From JBHIBA01 sp046758845 (GTDB lineage Bacteria; UBA8248; JACPRG01; G963555815), in assembly GCA_046758845.1 (NCBI GenBank), contig JBHIBA010000050.1, positions 1 to 20,148 on the forward strand: 20,148 bases of DNA, read 5' to 3'. The notes below the pieces were generated by a model. It saw only the letters and a list, made by a program, of their open reading frames with translations, was not told the origin of the DNA and did not search any database. Numbering within the stretch: the stretch's first letter is position 1; each line of letters starts with the position of its first letter. A program made the translations under genes and the position numbers. Positions 1 through 6,731 of the stretch are shown here, one piece after another.

Positions 1-1963
1 CCACCGTCAGCGGGTTGAGGGCCTTGCCGACGTCGTCCGCGACCACAAGGCGGGTCAGCTTCACCTGCCCCGTCTCCGTATCCACTTCGACCCCGACGGC
101 CATACAAACGAAGGAATAGGCCGGGGCGACGTTTCCGTAAAACGTCTTCTTGTCCGCCATCTGCGTCGGGGGGTCCCAGGTCGCCTGGGCGAAAACCCCT
201 TGGCCGCCGCGGCGGAAGATGGCCCCCTTGGCGGCCTCGGCCAGGCTGACGCGGCGCTCCGGAGCCCCCTTGACGAAAATGAAGCCGCCCGCAAGCGCCA
301 GGTCTTCTGGCCTCGACTCGAGCTGACTCGCGGCTACCGCCACGAGCTGCCCACGGGCCGCCTGGGCAGCCTTGCGGACGGCGTTTCCGGCCAACATCGT
401 GAGGCGGCTGGCGAAACCCCCGAAGCAGAAAGGCGTCGAGTCCGTATCCGGCGAGGAGACCGTCACGTCCTCGGGCTTCATCCCCAGCTCCTCGGCCACG
501 ACTTGGGTCATCATCGTGTGGGCGCCCTGGCCCATGTCCCCCTCGCCGCAGATGAGCGTAGCCTTGCCGTCCTCGTTGACCTTCAGGGCCACGGAGGAGC
601 CGTCCCAGTCGGCGAGCTGGCGGTTGGCGCTGACGTGTATGCCGCAGGCCATGCCCATCCCCCGCCGGATCGGAGCTTCTTCCGCGTACGGCCGGCGCGC
701 GCGCTCGTCCCTCCAACCGATCCGGGCGGCCGCCTTCTCGATGCACTCCCCCACGCCGCAGCTCCCCATGTACCAGCCGTGGACGCTCGTCTCGCCGGCG
801 CGGATGGTATTTCGCAGACGGAACTCCATCGGGTCCATCCCCAGCTTATCCGACAGGACATCAATGTGGCTCTCCAGCGGAAAGGCCATCTGGGGATTGC
901 CGAAGCCGCGGAAAGCGCCGGTGGGGATCAGGTTGGTGTAGGCCAGGTAGGCGTCCGTCCGGACGTTCTCCTGGCGGTAGAGCGAGTCCATCCGGTTGGC
1001 GGTTACAAGCAACACTTCCAGGCTGAGGCAGCTATAGGCCCCGTTGTTCCCGTAAATCCGCGTCTGCTTGGCCGCGATGGAGCCGTCCTTCCGCGCCCCC
1101 ATCTTGAGGTAGACCCGGGCGGGCATGCGCGGCCGAGACGCCTGGAACTCCTCCAGACGGTTGTTCATCAAGCGGACCGGCTGGCGGGTCAAAAGCGCCA
1201 GGAACGACGCAATGTGGGTGTTGTGGTCTTCGACGAGCTTGCCGCCGAAGGCCCCCCCGATGAAGGGCTGGATCACCCGGATCCTGGAGGGCGGAATGCC
1301 TAGGGCTTCGGCCAGCCGCTCACGCGCAAAGTAGATGCTCTGCGTCGCGGCGTGGACGACGAGGCGTCCGCCGCTATCCACCTCGGCCACCGTCCCGATG
1401 GGCTCGATGTACGCCTGAAACTGATGGGGGGTCTCGTAAACCGCCTCATGGATTGCGGCCGCCTCACCGAATCCGCGCTCCACGTCCCCCCGCTCGATGT
1501 GGATGTGGCGGGCCAGGTTGCCGGGCCGGTCCTCGCGCACCAGCGGAGCGCCCTCGGCCAGGGCCTCCTCGGCGTCGAAAACGGCCGGCAGAGGCTCATA
1601 CTCCACGCCGATGAGCGAGAGGCCCTCGTCCGTCGTATCCTCATCCACCGCCGCGACGGCCGCCACCTCCTCGCCCACGTATCGGACTTTGTCTTTGGCA
1701 AAGATATAGTGCTCTTTGTAGATGGGGCCCCAAGGGAGGCCGGGCGTGTCGGCGAAGGCCACGGCCGCCTTTACGCCCGAAAGCCGCCGCGCGCGGGAGA
1801 GGTCGATACGTTTGAGCCGGGCATGGGGGTGGGGGCTCCTGAGGACCTTGGCGTGAAGCATCCGGGGCCGCTCGATGTCGTGAACGTATTGGGCCTTCCC
1901 GGAAACCTTCTCCGGGCTGTTCACCTGGGGGAGGGGCTTTCCGATGACCGAAGACTCCGTCAT
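1..1963 (-). CDS. Xanthine dehydrogenase/CoxL-family molybdopterin-binding large subunit, 3' end outside window
   Basis: Large catalytic subunit of a molybdenum hydroxylase, which hydroxylates a heteroaromatic, aldehyde or aryl-CoA substrate with water at a molybdenum cofactor. About 654 codons are in the window; families are usually 750-800 residues, so the C-terminus with the catalytic GEx motif lies off the left edge. Seen: N-terminal a/b-hammerhead domain (about residues 18-130), GGAFGGK at 236-242, the GAFRGFGNPQ loop at 349-358 (XDH-like, not the CoxL AYRCSFR loop), and GEGDMGQGAHT at 473-483, a Moco-contacting motif. The start ATG at 1963 follows GGAGG (1968-1972) by four bases. No iron-sulfur or FAD subunit lies upstream; they may be downstream, beyond the window. 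A 4-hydroxybenzoyl-CoA-reductase-like or purine hydroxylase role fits; the exact substrate is unknown. The family call is secure. Confidence 0.93.
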   Translation of the reverse strand, partial: MTESSVIGKPLPQVNSPEKVSGKAQYVHDIERPRMLHAKVLRSPHPHARLKRIDLSRARRLSGVKAAVAFADTPGLPWGPIYKEHYIFAKDKVRYVGEEVAAVAAVDEDTTDEGLSLIGVEYEPLPAVFDAEEALAEGAPLVREDRPGNLARHIHIERGDVERGFGEAAAIHEAVYETPHQFQAYIEPIGTVAEVDSGGRLVVHAATQSIYFARERLAEALGIPPSRIRVIQPFIGGAFGGKLVEDHNTHIASFLALLTRQPVRLMNNRLEEFQASRPRMPARVYLKMGARKDGSIAAKQTRIYGNNGAYSCLSLEVLLVTANRMDSLYRQENVRTDAYLAYTNLIPTGAFRGFGNPQMAFPLESHIDVLSDKLGMDPMEFRLRNTIRAGETSVHGWYMGSCGVGECIEKAAARIGWRDERARRPYAEEAPIRRGMGMACGIHVSANRQLADWDGSSVALKVNEDGKATLICGEGDMGQGAHTMMTQVVAEELGMKPEDVTVSSPDTDSTPFCFGGFASRLTMLAGNAVRKAAQAARGQLVAVAASQLESRPEDLALAGGFIFVKGAPERRVSLAEAAKGAIFRRGGQGVFAQATWDPPTQMADKKTFYGNVAPAYSFVCMAVGVEVDTETGQVKLTRLVVADDVGKALNPLTV

Positions 1964-2094
1964 GCAGCCTCCATAGCTTCGCTGTGCCGGGCGGGTGACC
2001 GGCGGAAGACCCCTTTTGCGTACGGGCTACAGGGATAGTTCGCGGAGAAGGCGACTCCTTGACCCGCCTGGGAAGCGGAAAACTCCATAGTGGT

Positions 2095-2235
2095 CTATTT
2101 TGCTATATCTCTTAATCTCTCCTCTATGGCATTGAGACGCCATGCGACATACTTGGAAAAGCGACCGATTTGAATTACGCATGTGACCGCAGCAGCAGCT
2201 GCTAGTGTCAGAACCAAGCTATCAGCATAATCCAT
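2095..2235 (-). CDS. Small single-pass membrane protein, 46 residues, unknown function
   Basis: I do not recognise this protein. The ATG at 2235 is preceded by AGGAGG at a seven-base spacing, one of the best ribosome binding sites in the window, and this decides the start over an upstream in-frame ATG that would give 75 residues. The product has a hydrophobic segment at about residues 5-22 (LVLTLAAAAAVTCVIQI) followed by a basic/amphipathic tail (RFSKYVAW, then a charged helix ending RLRDIAK). It would be a single-pass inner-membrane peptide with a cytoplasmic tail. It lies between the molybdenum hydroxylase and the sorbosone dehydrogenase on the same strand, with a spacer of more than 250 bases upstream, so it is probably its own transcript or the first gene before the hydroxylase. 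Imperfect inverted 12-mers flank it (see findings). Confidence 0.6.
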   Translation of the reverse strand: MDYADSLVLTLAAAAAVTCVIQIGRFSKYVAWRLNAIEERLRDIAK

Positions 2236-2472
2236 CGTGTTTCCTCCTATCACACCCCTAGCTTTTTGTGCCAAGTCCAGCGGGGAGGCCGTCCCGTTTC
2301 TCCACGGCGTAGCATCGTCCATGTGAAATTAGACCACCGCCGAAAACTCCCTTGGCTTGAAACGACCGGCCGCATTCAGCCTAACGCCGAAGGAGCGCGA
2401 AAACAACTATGGGGGAACTTTCGGAATCCGACCGCTTGGAGTGGGTGCAAACTTGGCTGGGCCAGCCTTCTT

Positions 2473-2573
2473 GCGAAAGAGGGTGGCCCCGTCAGGGGTC
2501 GCCGTCTTTCGCGAAATAAAAGTTTTGCTGGGGGGTGCGGGGGGGCGCCTTCCAAAAAGCGCCCCCCGCAAAA
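2473..2573 (+). repeat. Dispersed hairpin/G-tract repeat, copy A
   Basis: Two hairpins in tandem. The first is an 18-base imperfect inverted repeat (2473-2490 with 2495-2512, 15 of 18 paired, loop GTCA), beginning GCGAAAG and ending CTTTCGC. It is followed by AAAAGTTTTGCTGGGGGG (2518-2535). The second is a very GC-rich hairpin (2536-2548 with 2559-2570, about 12 pairs, AAAAA in the loop). The second half recurs almost identically at 13919-13973, and the whole architecture recurs inverted at 13816-13600. The element overlaps the last codons of the sorbosone dehydrogenase gene. Confidence 0.85.
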
Positions 2574-3751
2574 AGGGAATTCGTCGCAACGCTCACGGAT
2601 TTAGGGGGAGCAAACGAGATGCGGTAGATCCGTCCCTTGAGGTCGTCCGAGACGAATAAGGAACCGTCCCGTGCGACGATTACGTCGGTGGGACGGCCGA
2701 TGATCGTTAAACCGGTGTACCAGCCGGTGGCGAAGTCCTCAATGCCGACGGGTCGGCCTTCCTTCACCCTGACGCGTACGACCTTGTAGCCCGTGAGGAC
2801 CGTCCGGTAGATCGATCCGTGAAACGCAATGAAGAGGTCTCCCCGATATTCGGGCGGGAACATCCGACCGGTATAAAAAGTGAGGCCGAGGGGCGCCGAG
2901 TGGGCCTGCATCTCGAAAACGGGGGGTTGCGTCTTCTCAACGCAGAAGCTTCGCCAACCCAACTCGGGGTGGGGAATGCGGCTGCCGTAGCAATAGGGCC
3001 AGCCGTAATGCCGTCCCCGGCGGACGATGTTAATCTCCTCCGGGGGCTGGTCCTCACCCAAGAAATCGCTCCCGTTATCCACGGCCCAAAGCTCGCCGGT
3101 CTGCGGATGCCAGGTGATGCCCACGGAGTTGCGCAACCCGCGGGCGAAAACCCTCTCTCCCCGGCCGTCTTCCTCGTAGACAAGGATGGCGGCCCTTCGC
3201 GGGTGTTTTGCGCCGCAGGCGTCGCAGCTCGCACCGATGGAGACGTAGAGCTTGCCATCGGGGCCAAACCGAAGGGTGCGCGACCAGTGGAGGCCTCCGG
3301 CGGGAAGCGCCCGGATGACTTCTTCTTTCACATCGGCCTTCAGGTCGCCGTCCAGGTCCCGGAAACGCAAGACCTTCCCCGTCTCGGCCACGTAAATCCA
3401 TCCTTCCCGAAAGTCGATCCCGTGGGGAAGTTTCATTCCGGAGGCGAAGGGGATAACCCTATCGGCCCGGCCGTCCTTATCCCGGTCCGGCAGGGCGACG
3501 ACTTTGCCAGCCGAGGCCATCGTGACGTACAGGTTCCCAGCCGTGTCGAAAGTCATGAAGCGCGGCCGCCCCCGAAGGCCGTCGGCGAAGACTTCGATTC
3601 GGAAACCCTCGGGAAGCCGGATGCTCTTTTGCAACCTGCCTGGAGCCAATTGGCCGGCGCAGCTTGAAAGAGCCAAGCCGGACAAGAGGAAGAAGAAGCA
3701 ACGAAAGCGCCGGCAACGCGGCGTCATCCTCAGGAAGTTTGAGAACTTCAC
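2492..3751 (-). CDS. Sorbosone dehydrogenase family (PQQ-type beta-propeller) lipoprotein
   Basis: Predicted periplasmic six-bladed beta-propeller of the soluble glucose/L-sorbosone dehydrogenase family (PF07995-like), which oxidises sugars or aldoses with PQQ. Residues 9-31 form a lipoprotein signal: basic MTPRCRRFR, hydrophobic FFFLLSGLAL, lipobox LSSC with Cys31. Seen: the family signature around residues 175-240 with paired cysteines in SCDACG, then RAAILVYEEDG, GLRNSVGITWHP, WAVDNGSDFLGEDQPPEEIN and HYGWPYCYG. The propeller ends at about GRIYRISF; the last 39 residues are encoded by the hairpin repeat (copy A), and the stop codon lies in the loop of its first hairpin. The start is GTG at 3751, with GGAGAGG upstream; an ATG eight codons in is an alternative and gives a more standard signal length. 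No cytochrome c domain is seen. Monocistronic on this evidence. Confidence 0.88.
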   Translation of the reverse strand: MKFSNFLRMTPRCRRFRCFFFLLSGLALSSCAGQLAPGRLQKSIRLPEGFRIEVFADGLRGRPRFMTFDTAGNLYVTMASAGKVVALPDRDKDGRADRVIPFASGMKLPHGIDFREGWIYVAETGKVLRFRDLDGDLKADVKEEVIRALPAGGLHWSRTLRFGPDGKLYVSIGASCDACGAKHPRRAAILVYEEDGRGERVFARGLRNSVGITWHPQTGELWAVDNGSDFLGEDQPPEEINIVRRGRHYGWPYCYGSRIPHPELGWRSFCVEKTQPPVFEMQAHSAPLGLTFYTGRMFPPEYRGDLFIAFHGSIYRTVLTGYKVVRVRVKEGRPVGIEDFATGWYTGLTIIGRPTDVIVARDGSLFVSDDLKGRIYRISFAPPKSVSVATNSLFAGGAFWKAPPRTPQQNFYFAKDGDP

Positions 3752-4062
3752 TCCTGCCTCTCCTCAGTGGGAGTTCTCCCACAATGTTTCTACCCGCTCT
3801 TTGGAAAACCCGCAACCGCCCTCAATGCGGGACCCAAAGCTGCCGCACTCGCGCGTGGAAGGGGGGCCATGATGTCTGCCGGACCCGTACGGAGAGAACG
3901 GAGCCGTCCGGCCATGTCCGAGGCCCGCCCCTCGAGGGTATAGCCGTCCTGTGGGAAACTTGATTGAGCCGCGCCCCGGCGGGCGGGCACGAGAATCCGG
4001 AATTGTTTGGAATATAAAGAAACTTCCGCCCATCACCCCCCCCGCGCCTATGCCCAACGGGC

Positions 4063-4077
4063 CGATAATCATTATCA
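4063..4077. promoter_or_regulatory. Fur-box-like palindrome
   Basis: CGATAATCATTATCA matches the 7-1-7 Fur operator core TGATAATnATTATCA at 14 of 15 positions. It is AT-rich inside a very GC-rich stretch. No obvious gene starts immediately beside it: the nearest starts are 3751 (minus, about 310 bases away) and 4670 (plus, about 590 bases away). Binding by Fur or a Fur-family regulator is inference. Confidence 0.4.
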
Positions 4078-4325
4078 GCGGATCGCCCGCCCCCCCGCCG
4101 TTCGTAGTATATCTGGAGGTCGTCGGCCGCCGATTTCCGCACGGCTTGCCGTCCCCCCGAGCCCGCTCAGAATACGAGACGGGACTCCGCTCGATCGTCC
4201 GAATTCCAAATCCATACCACGGAACAAAGACCGGGTTTTTCGAAGGGTTTTGGGCAGGGTGGCGTGGGACGGCAATCTTGGAAGAGTCTCTGTTGGGTGG
4301 AATCTCTTCCCGGCGGGTCCGGCGA

Positions 4326-4388
4326 AAACAAAAAAAGACCCCGCCGCATGGGCTGGAGGGCAGACGGGAAGTCACCCATGCAGCGGGG
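4326..4388 (-). terminator. Intrinsic terminator on the minus strand
   Basis: A 14-bp inverted repeat (4375-4388 with 4339-4352, one mismatch, GC-rich) encloses a 22-base loop. Read on the minus strand it is followed directly by TCTTTTTTTG, a classical U-tract. The same hairpin has no U-tract on the plus strand, so it terminates leftward transcription. No protein gene lies immediately upstream on the minus strand, which points to a non-coding transcript. Confidence 0.72.
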
Positions 4389-4402
4389 CAGTGAAATAAA
4401 CA
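4328..4402 (-). ncRNA. Candidate small RNA gene of about 75 nt
   Basis: A complete compact transcription unit is visible on the minus strand: A-tract UP element (4440-4454), -35 TTGACT (4431-4436), 16-base spacer, -10 TAAATA (4409-4414), a start expected near 4402, and the intrinsic terminator at 4326-4388. The predicted RNA has a short single-stranded U/A-rich 5' end, then one long hairpin whose 22-base loop is pyrimidine-rich and contains GCCCUCC and CUUCCC. Such loops are complementary to Shine-Dalgarno sequences in known regulatory RNAs. No open reading frame with a ribosome binding site fits inside. I do not recognise a described family. An alternative is an attenuated leader of something further downstream, but the next minus-strand gene starts about 580 bases away. 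Confidence 0.5.
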
Positions 4403-4408
4403 CATTTC

Positions 4409-4454
4409 TATTTACTCGGGGAAGCGAAGGAGTCAAGGATTTTTTTCATTTTTT
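4409..4454 (-). promoter_or_regulatory. Strong sigma70-type promoter with UP element
   Basis: Read on the minus strand: AAAAAATGAAAAAAATCC, then TTGACT, a 16-base spacer and TAAATA. The phased A-tracts just upstream of the -35 resemble the UP elements of strong stable-RNA promoters. It drives the candidate small RNA and nothing else visible. Confidence 0.5.
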
Positions 4455-4506
4455 GCTCCCCGGCCCCAAAAAAAAGCGGCGCCACGGCGTCAGGATACGG
4501 CAGCGG

Positions 4507-4535
4507 TTGTCAAACCCTTCCGGCGACGGTACTTT
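4507..4535 (+). promoter_or_regulatory. Candidate sigma70-type promoter for the DJ-1/cupin/radical SAM genes
   Basis: TTGTCA (4507-4512), a 17-base spacer and TACTTT (4530-4535). Transcription would start near 4542, leaving a leader of about 128 bases before the ATG at 4670. The leader contains two small perfect hairpins: CCGGTGG/CCACCGG (4558-4574) and CGAGAG/CTCTCG (4591-4605). The -35 is good, the -10 mediocre. No riboswitch class was recognised. Confidence 0.4.
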
Positions 4536-4669
4536 AGTAGAGAATCGGGAAGAAGCGCCGGTGGAATCCACCGGGAAATTTATCCATCCACGAGAGAGCC
4601 TCTCGAAAGGGCGGCAAGACGGCGTCCGAGCCCATCAGCCGCTAAGATTTTTCAAGAAAGGAGGATTCT

Positions 4670-5203
4670 ATGCCCCTCTCAGGGAAAAAGGTCGCCGTTT
4701 TGGCGGAGAACCTCTACCAGGAAATGGAGCTTTGGTATCCCGTCTACCGTTTCCGCGAAGCGGGGTCCAAGGTCCACGTGATCGGGACGGGAAGCGCCGA
4801 CAACTACACCAGCAAGCACGGCTATCCGGTCAAGGTGGACCACTCGGTGGACGAGGTCTCGGTGGACGATTACGACGCGGTCATCATCCCCGGCGGCTAC
4901 GCGCCGGACCTGATGCGCCGCAAGCCCGCCATGGTGGATTTCGTCCGGAAAGCCAACGAGCAGGGGAAAATCGTCGCGGCCATCTGTCACGCGGGCTGGA
5001 TGCTCTGTTCCGCCGACGTCGTGCGGGGCAGGACAGCCACCTGCTTCCACTCCGTCAAGGACGACCTCATCAACGCCGGAGCCCACTACGTGGACGAAGA
5101 AGTGGTGGTGGATGGAAACCTCATCACCTCCCGGTTCCCCAATGACCTGCCGGCCTTTTGCCGCGAAGTGGTCCGGGCCCTGGCGCCGGTCGCAGCCGGT
5201 TAA
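4670..5203 (+). CDS. DJ-1/PfpI family protein (type 1 glutamine amidotransferase-like)
   Basis: A 177-residue protein spanning the whole DJ-1/PfpI domain, the usual length for YhbO/PfpI-type cytoplasmic stress proteins, reported as deglycases or intracellular proteases. Seen: the nucleophile elbow IVAAICHAGWML with Cys106 followed by His107, VIIPGGYAPD at about 71-80, and the N-terminal strand plus LYQEMELWYP at 15-24. In PfpI the catalytic-site glutamate lies in FEDVE; here the aligned position appears to be Gln17, a substitution that may mark a subfamily. The ATG at 4670 has AAAGGAGG six bases upstream, so the start is firm. It is the first gene of a plus-strand cluster; the cupin begins about 75 bases after its stop. 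Family call secure; substrate unknown. Confidence 0.93.
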   Translation: MPLSGKKVAVLAENLYQEMELWYPVYRFREAGSKVHVIGTGSADNYTSKHGYPVKVDHSVDEVSVDDYDAVIIPGGYAPDLMRRKPAMVDFVRKANEQGKIVAAICHAGWMLCSADVVRGRTATCFHSVKDDLINAGAHYVDEEVVVDGNLITSRFPNDLPAFCREVVRALAPVAAG

Positions 5204-5278
5204 GAACCGGCCACGGGTCTCCCATCGGGCCGCGGGCGGTGGGCGGTGGGCGAAATCACCGGAAAGGCTGACGGAACG

Positions 5279-5632
5279 ATGAAATCGTACAACTGGGACG
5301 ACCTTTCCTGGGAGGAGGTGCGCCCCGGTGTGCGGCGCAAAGGCTTCCGTTCGGGCAACGCGCTCCTGGTTCTCAACGAGCTCCGGCCGGGGATGGAAAC
5401 CCGCCCCCACAGCCACCCCTTCGAGCAGTTGGTCTACATCGTCCAAGGGCACGTCCGAATGACGGTCGCAGAAGAGATTCACGACCTGGGGCCGGGCGGC
5501 CTTTGCGTCATCCCGCCGGACGTGACCCATTTTGCGGACGTCTCGGGGGATCAGCCCGCACTCAACCTGGATGTCTTCAGCCCCGTGAGGGAGGATTATC
5601 TTCACCTGACAAAGGGCCAGGCGGAGTATTGA
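5279..5632 (+). CDS. Cupin domain-containing protein
   Basis: A small single-domain cupin of 117 residues, cytoplasmic with no signal peptide. Seen: cupin motif 1 in RPHSHPFEQLVYIVQG (two His, one Glu) and motif 2 in PPDVTHFA (third His), so a mononuclear metal site appears intact. The C-terminal FSPVREDYLH is typical of small cupins placed beside other catabolic or stress genes. I chose ATG 5279 because the family begins at MKSYNWDD. A GTG at 5246 in frame would add 11 residues, and neither start has a strong ribosome binding site (GGAAAGG lies 11 bases before 5279). Its TGA stop is followed directly by the ATG of the radical SAM gene, so the two are translationally coupled. The reaction cannot be assigned; isomerase, dioxygenase or ligand-binding roles all occur in this fold. 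Confidence 0.88.
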   Translation: MKSYNWDDLSWEEVRPGVRRKGFRSGNALLVLNELRPGMETRPHSHPFEQLVYIVQGHVRMTVAEEIHDLGPGGLCVIPPDVTHFADVSGDQPALNLDVFSPVREDYLHLTKGQAEY

Positions 5633-6583
5633 ATGGAAGGCGCTCTGAAGACGGGAAACCGCTACCGCTCGCTGTCGTCTTACCTGCGAGAGCGTTTCGG
5701 GGAGCGCGTCCAAAAGGTCTCCATCGACGCGGGCTTCACGTGCCCCAACCGGGACGGGACAAAGGCCACAGGCGGCTGCACCTTCTGCAACAACCGGGGC
5801 TTCAGCCCGCCGGCCCGCGTGGAACCCAGGGAGATCGCCCAGCAGATCCGCCAGGGGGTCGCCTTCCTTCGCCACCGGACGAACGCCCGGAAATTTCTGG
5901 CCTATTTCCAGGCCTTCACGAACACGTACGCGCCCGTCGAGGTCTTGCGGGAGAGATACGGCGTCATCCGCGAATTCCCGGAGGTCGTCGGACTGGTCAT
6001 CGGCACCCGGCCCGACTGCGTGCCGGAGGAAACCCTCGACCTCATTGCAGAGTTCGCCGAGGGCTATCACGTCTGGGTGGAGTATGGCCTCCAGTCCGCG
6101 AGCGACAGGACGCTTGAGATCATCAACCGGGCGCACCCAGTCGCCGACTTCGCCGACGCCGTGGAGCGGACGCACCGCAGGGCGAAGGCGGGGCTGGACC
6201 TGCACACCTGCGCCCACGTCATCCTGGGCCTTCCGGGCGAGACGCGCGAAGACATGCTCAACACGGCCCGATTTGTGGCCTCGCTGCCGCTGGACGGGGT
6301 CAAGATCCACCTCCTCCACGTCCTACGGGGGACGCCCCTGGAAGCCCAATACCGAAGGGGGGAGTTCCGATTGCTTGAGATGGAGGAATACGCCGGGTTG
6401 GTCTGCGACTTCCTGGAGCTCCTTCCCCCGGAAATGGTCATCCAGCGCTTGACGGGAGAGGCCCCCGAAGAATTCCTCGTCGCGCCCCGTTGGTGCCTGG
6501 ACAAGAACAAGGTTTTCGCCGCCATCCAGGCCAAACTGGAAAGAAGAGATGCTTACCAGGGGAAACTTTTCCCCGGCCAGTGA
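5633..6583 (+). CDS. TIGR01212-type radical SAM protein (YhcC-like)
   Basis: A radical SAM protein of 316 residues, about the full family length. The [4Fe-4S] cysteines are Cys37, Cys49 and Cys52 in FTCPNRDGTKATGGCTFC; the long Cx11Cx2C spacing is characteristic of the YhcC/TIGR01212 group rather than the common Cx3Cx2C. Other motifs: GLVIGTRPDC (SAM-binding strand), WVEYGLQSASDRTLEIINRAH, and CAHVILGLPGE. The YhcC group is placed near Elp3/MiaB-like enzymes and its physiological reaction is not settled. The start is the ATG overlapping the upstream context TGAATG, with GGAG in the end of the cupin gene as ribosome binding site. It is the last gene of the cluster; a strong hairpin follows at 6655-6693. 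Confidence 0.93.
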   Translation: MEGALKTGNRYRSLSSYLRERFGERVQKVSIDAGFTCPNRDGTKATGGCTFCNNRGFSPPARVEPREIAQQIRQGVAFLRHRTNARKFLAYFQAFTNTYAPVEVLRERYGVIREFPEVVGLVIGTRPDCVPEETLDLIAEFAEGYHVWVEYGLQSASDRTLEIINRAHPVADFADAVERTHRRAKAGLDLHTCAHVILGLPGETREDMLNTARFVASLPLDGVKIHLLHVLRGTPLEAQYRRGEFRLLEMEEYAGLVCDFLELLPPEMVIQRLTGEAPEEFLVAPRWCLDKNKVFAAIQAKLERRDAYQGKLFPGQ

Positions 6584-6654
6584 AGGCTGTTCCTTTCGGG
6601 CGCCACGGGCGAGTTTGGACGTGGGAGGAAAATGTAGCCTTTTAAGAAGCCGTC

Positions 6655-6693
6655 TAGGGGAAGCTGACCAGTTATCCTGGACAGCTTCCCCTA
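6655..6693. terminator. Strong hairpin between convergent genes
   Basis: Perfect 12-bp inverted repeat (6655-6666 with 6682-6693) around a 15-base loop that itself can pair CCAG with CTGG. It lies between the end of the radical SAM gene (6583) and the end of the minus-strand cupin-like gene (6732). No clear U-tract follows on either strand, so a bidirectional terminator or mRNA 3'-end stabiliser is likely but not certain. Confidence 0.55.
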
Positions 6694-6731
6694 TGACTTG
6701 TTACTTGGAAGGGATGAGCCTCCAATACCAA

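Noticed and set aside
200..1303. Long plus-strand open frame opposite the molybdenum hydroxylase.
   Set aside because: Antisense shadow: the minus strand encodes an unbroken hydroxylase with all family motifs here.
1960..2088. A 42-codon minus-strand frame overlapping the start of the molybdenum hydroxylase by ATGA.
   Set aside because: No ribosome binding site and no recognisable features; the overlap is probably chance.
3764..4405. Long minus-strand open frame through the 3.8-4.4 kb gap, with a hydrophobic patch around 4000-4080.
   Set aside because: Composition is irregular, there is no ribosome binding site, and it crosses the Fur-like site and the intrinsic terminator; open frames are expected by chance at this GC content.
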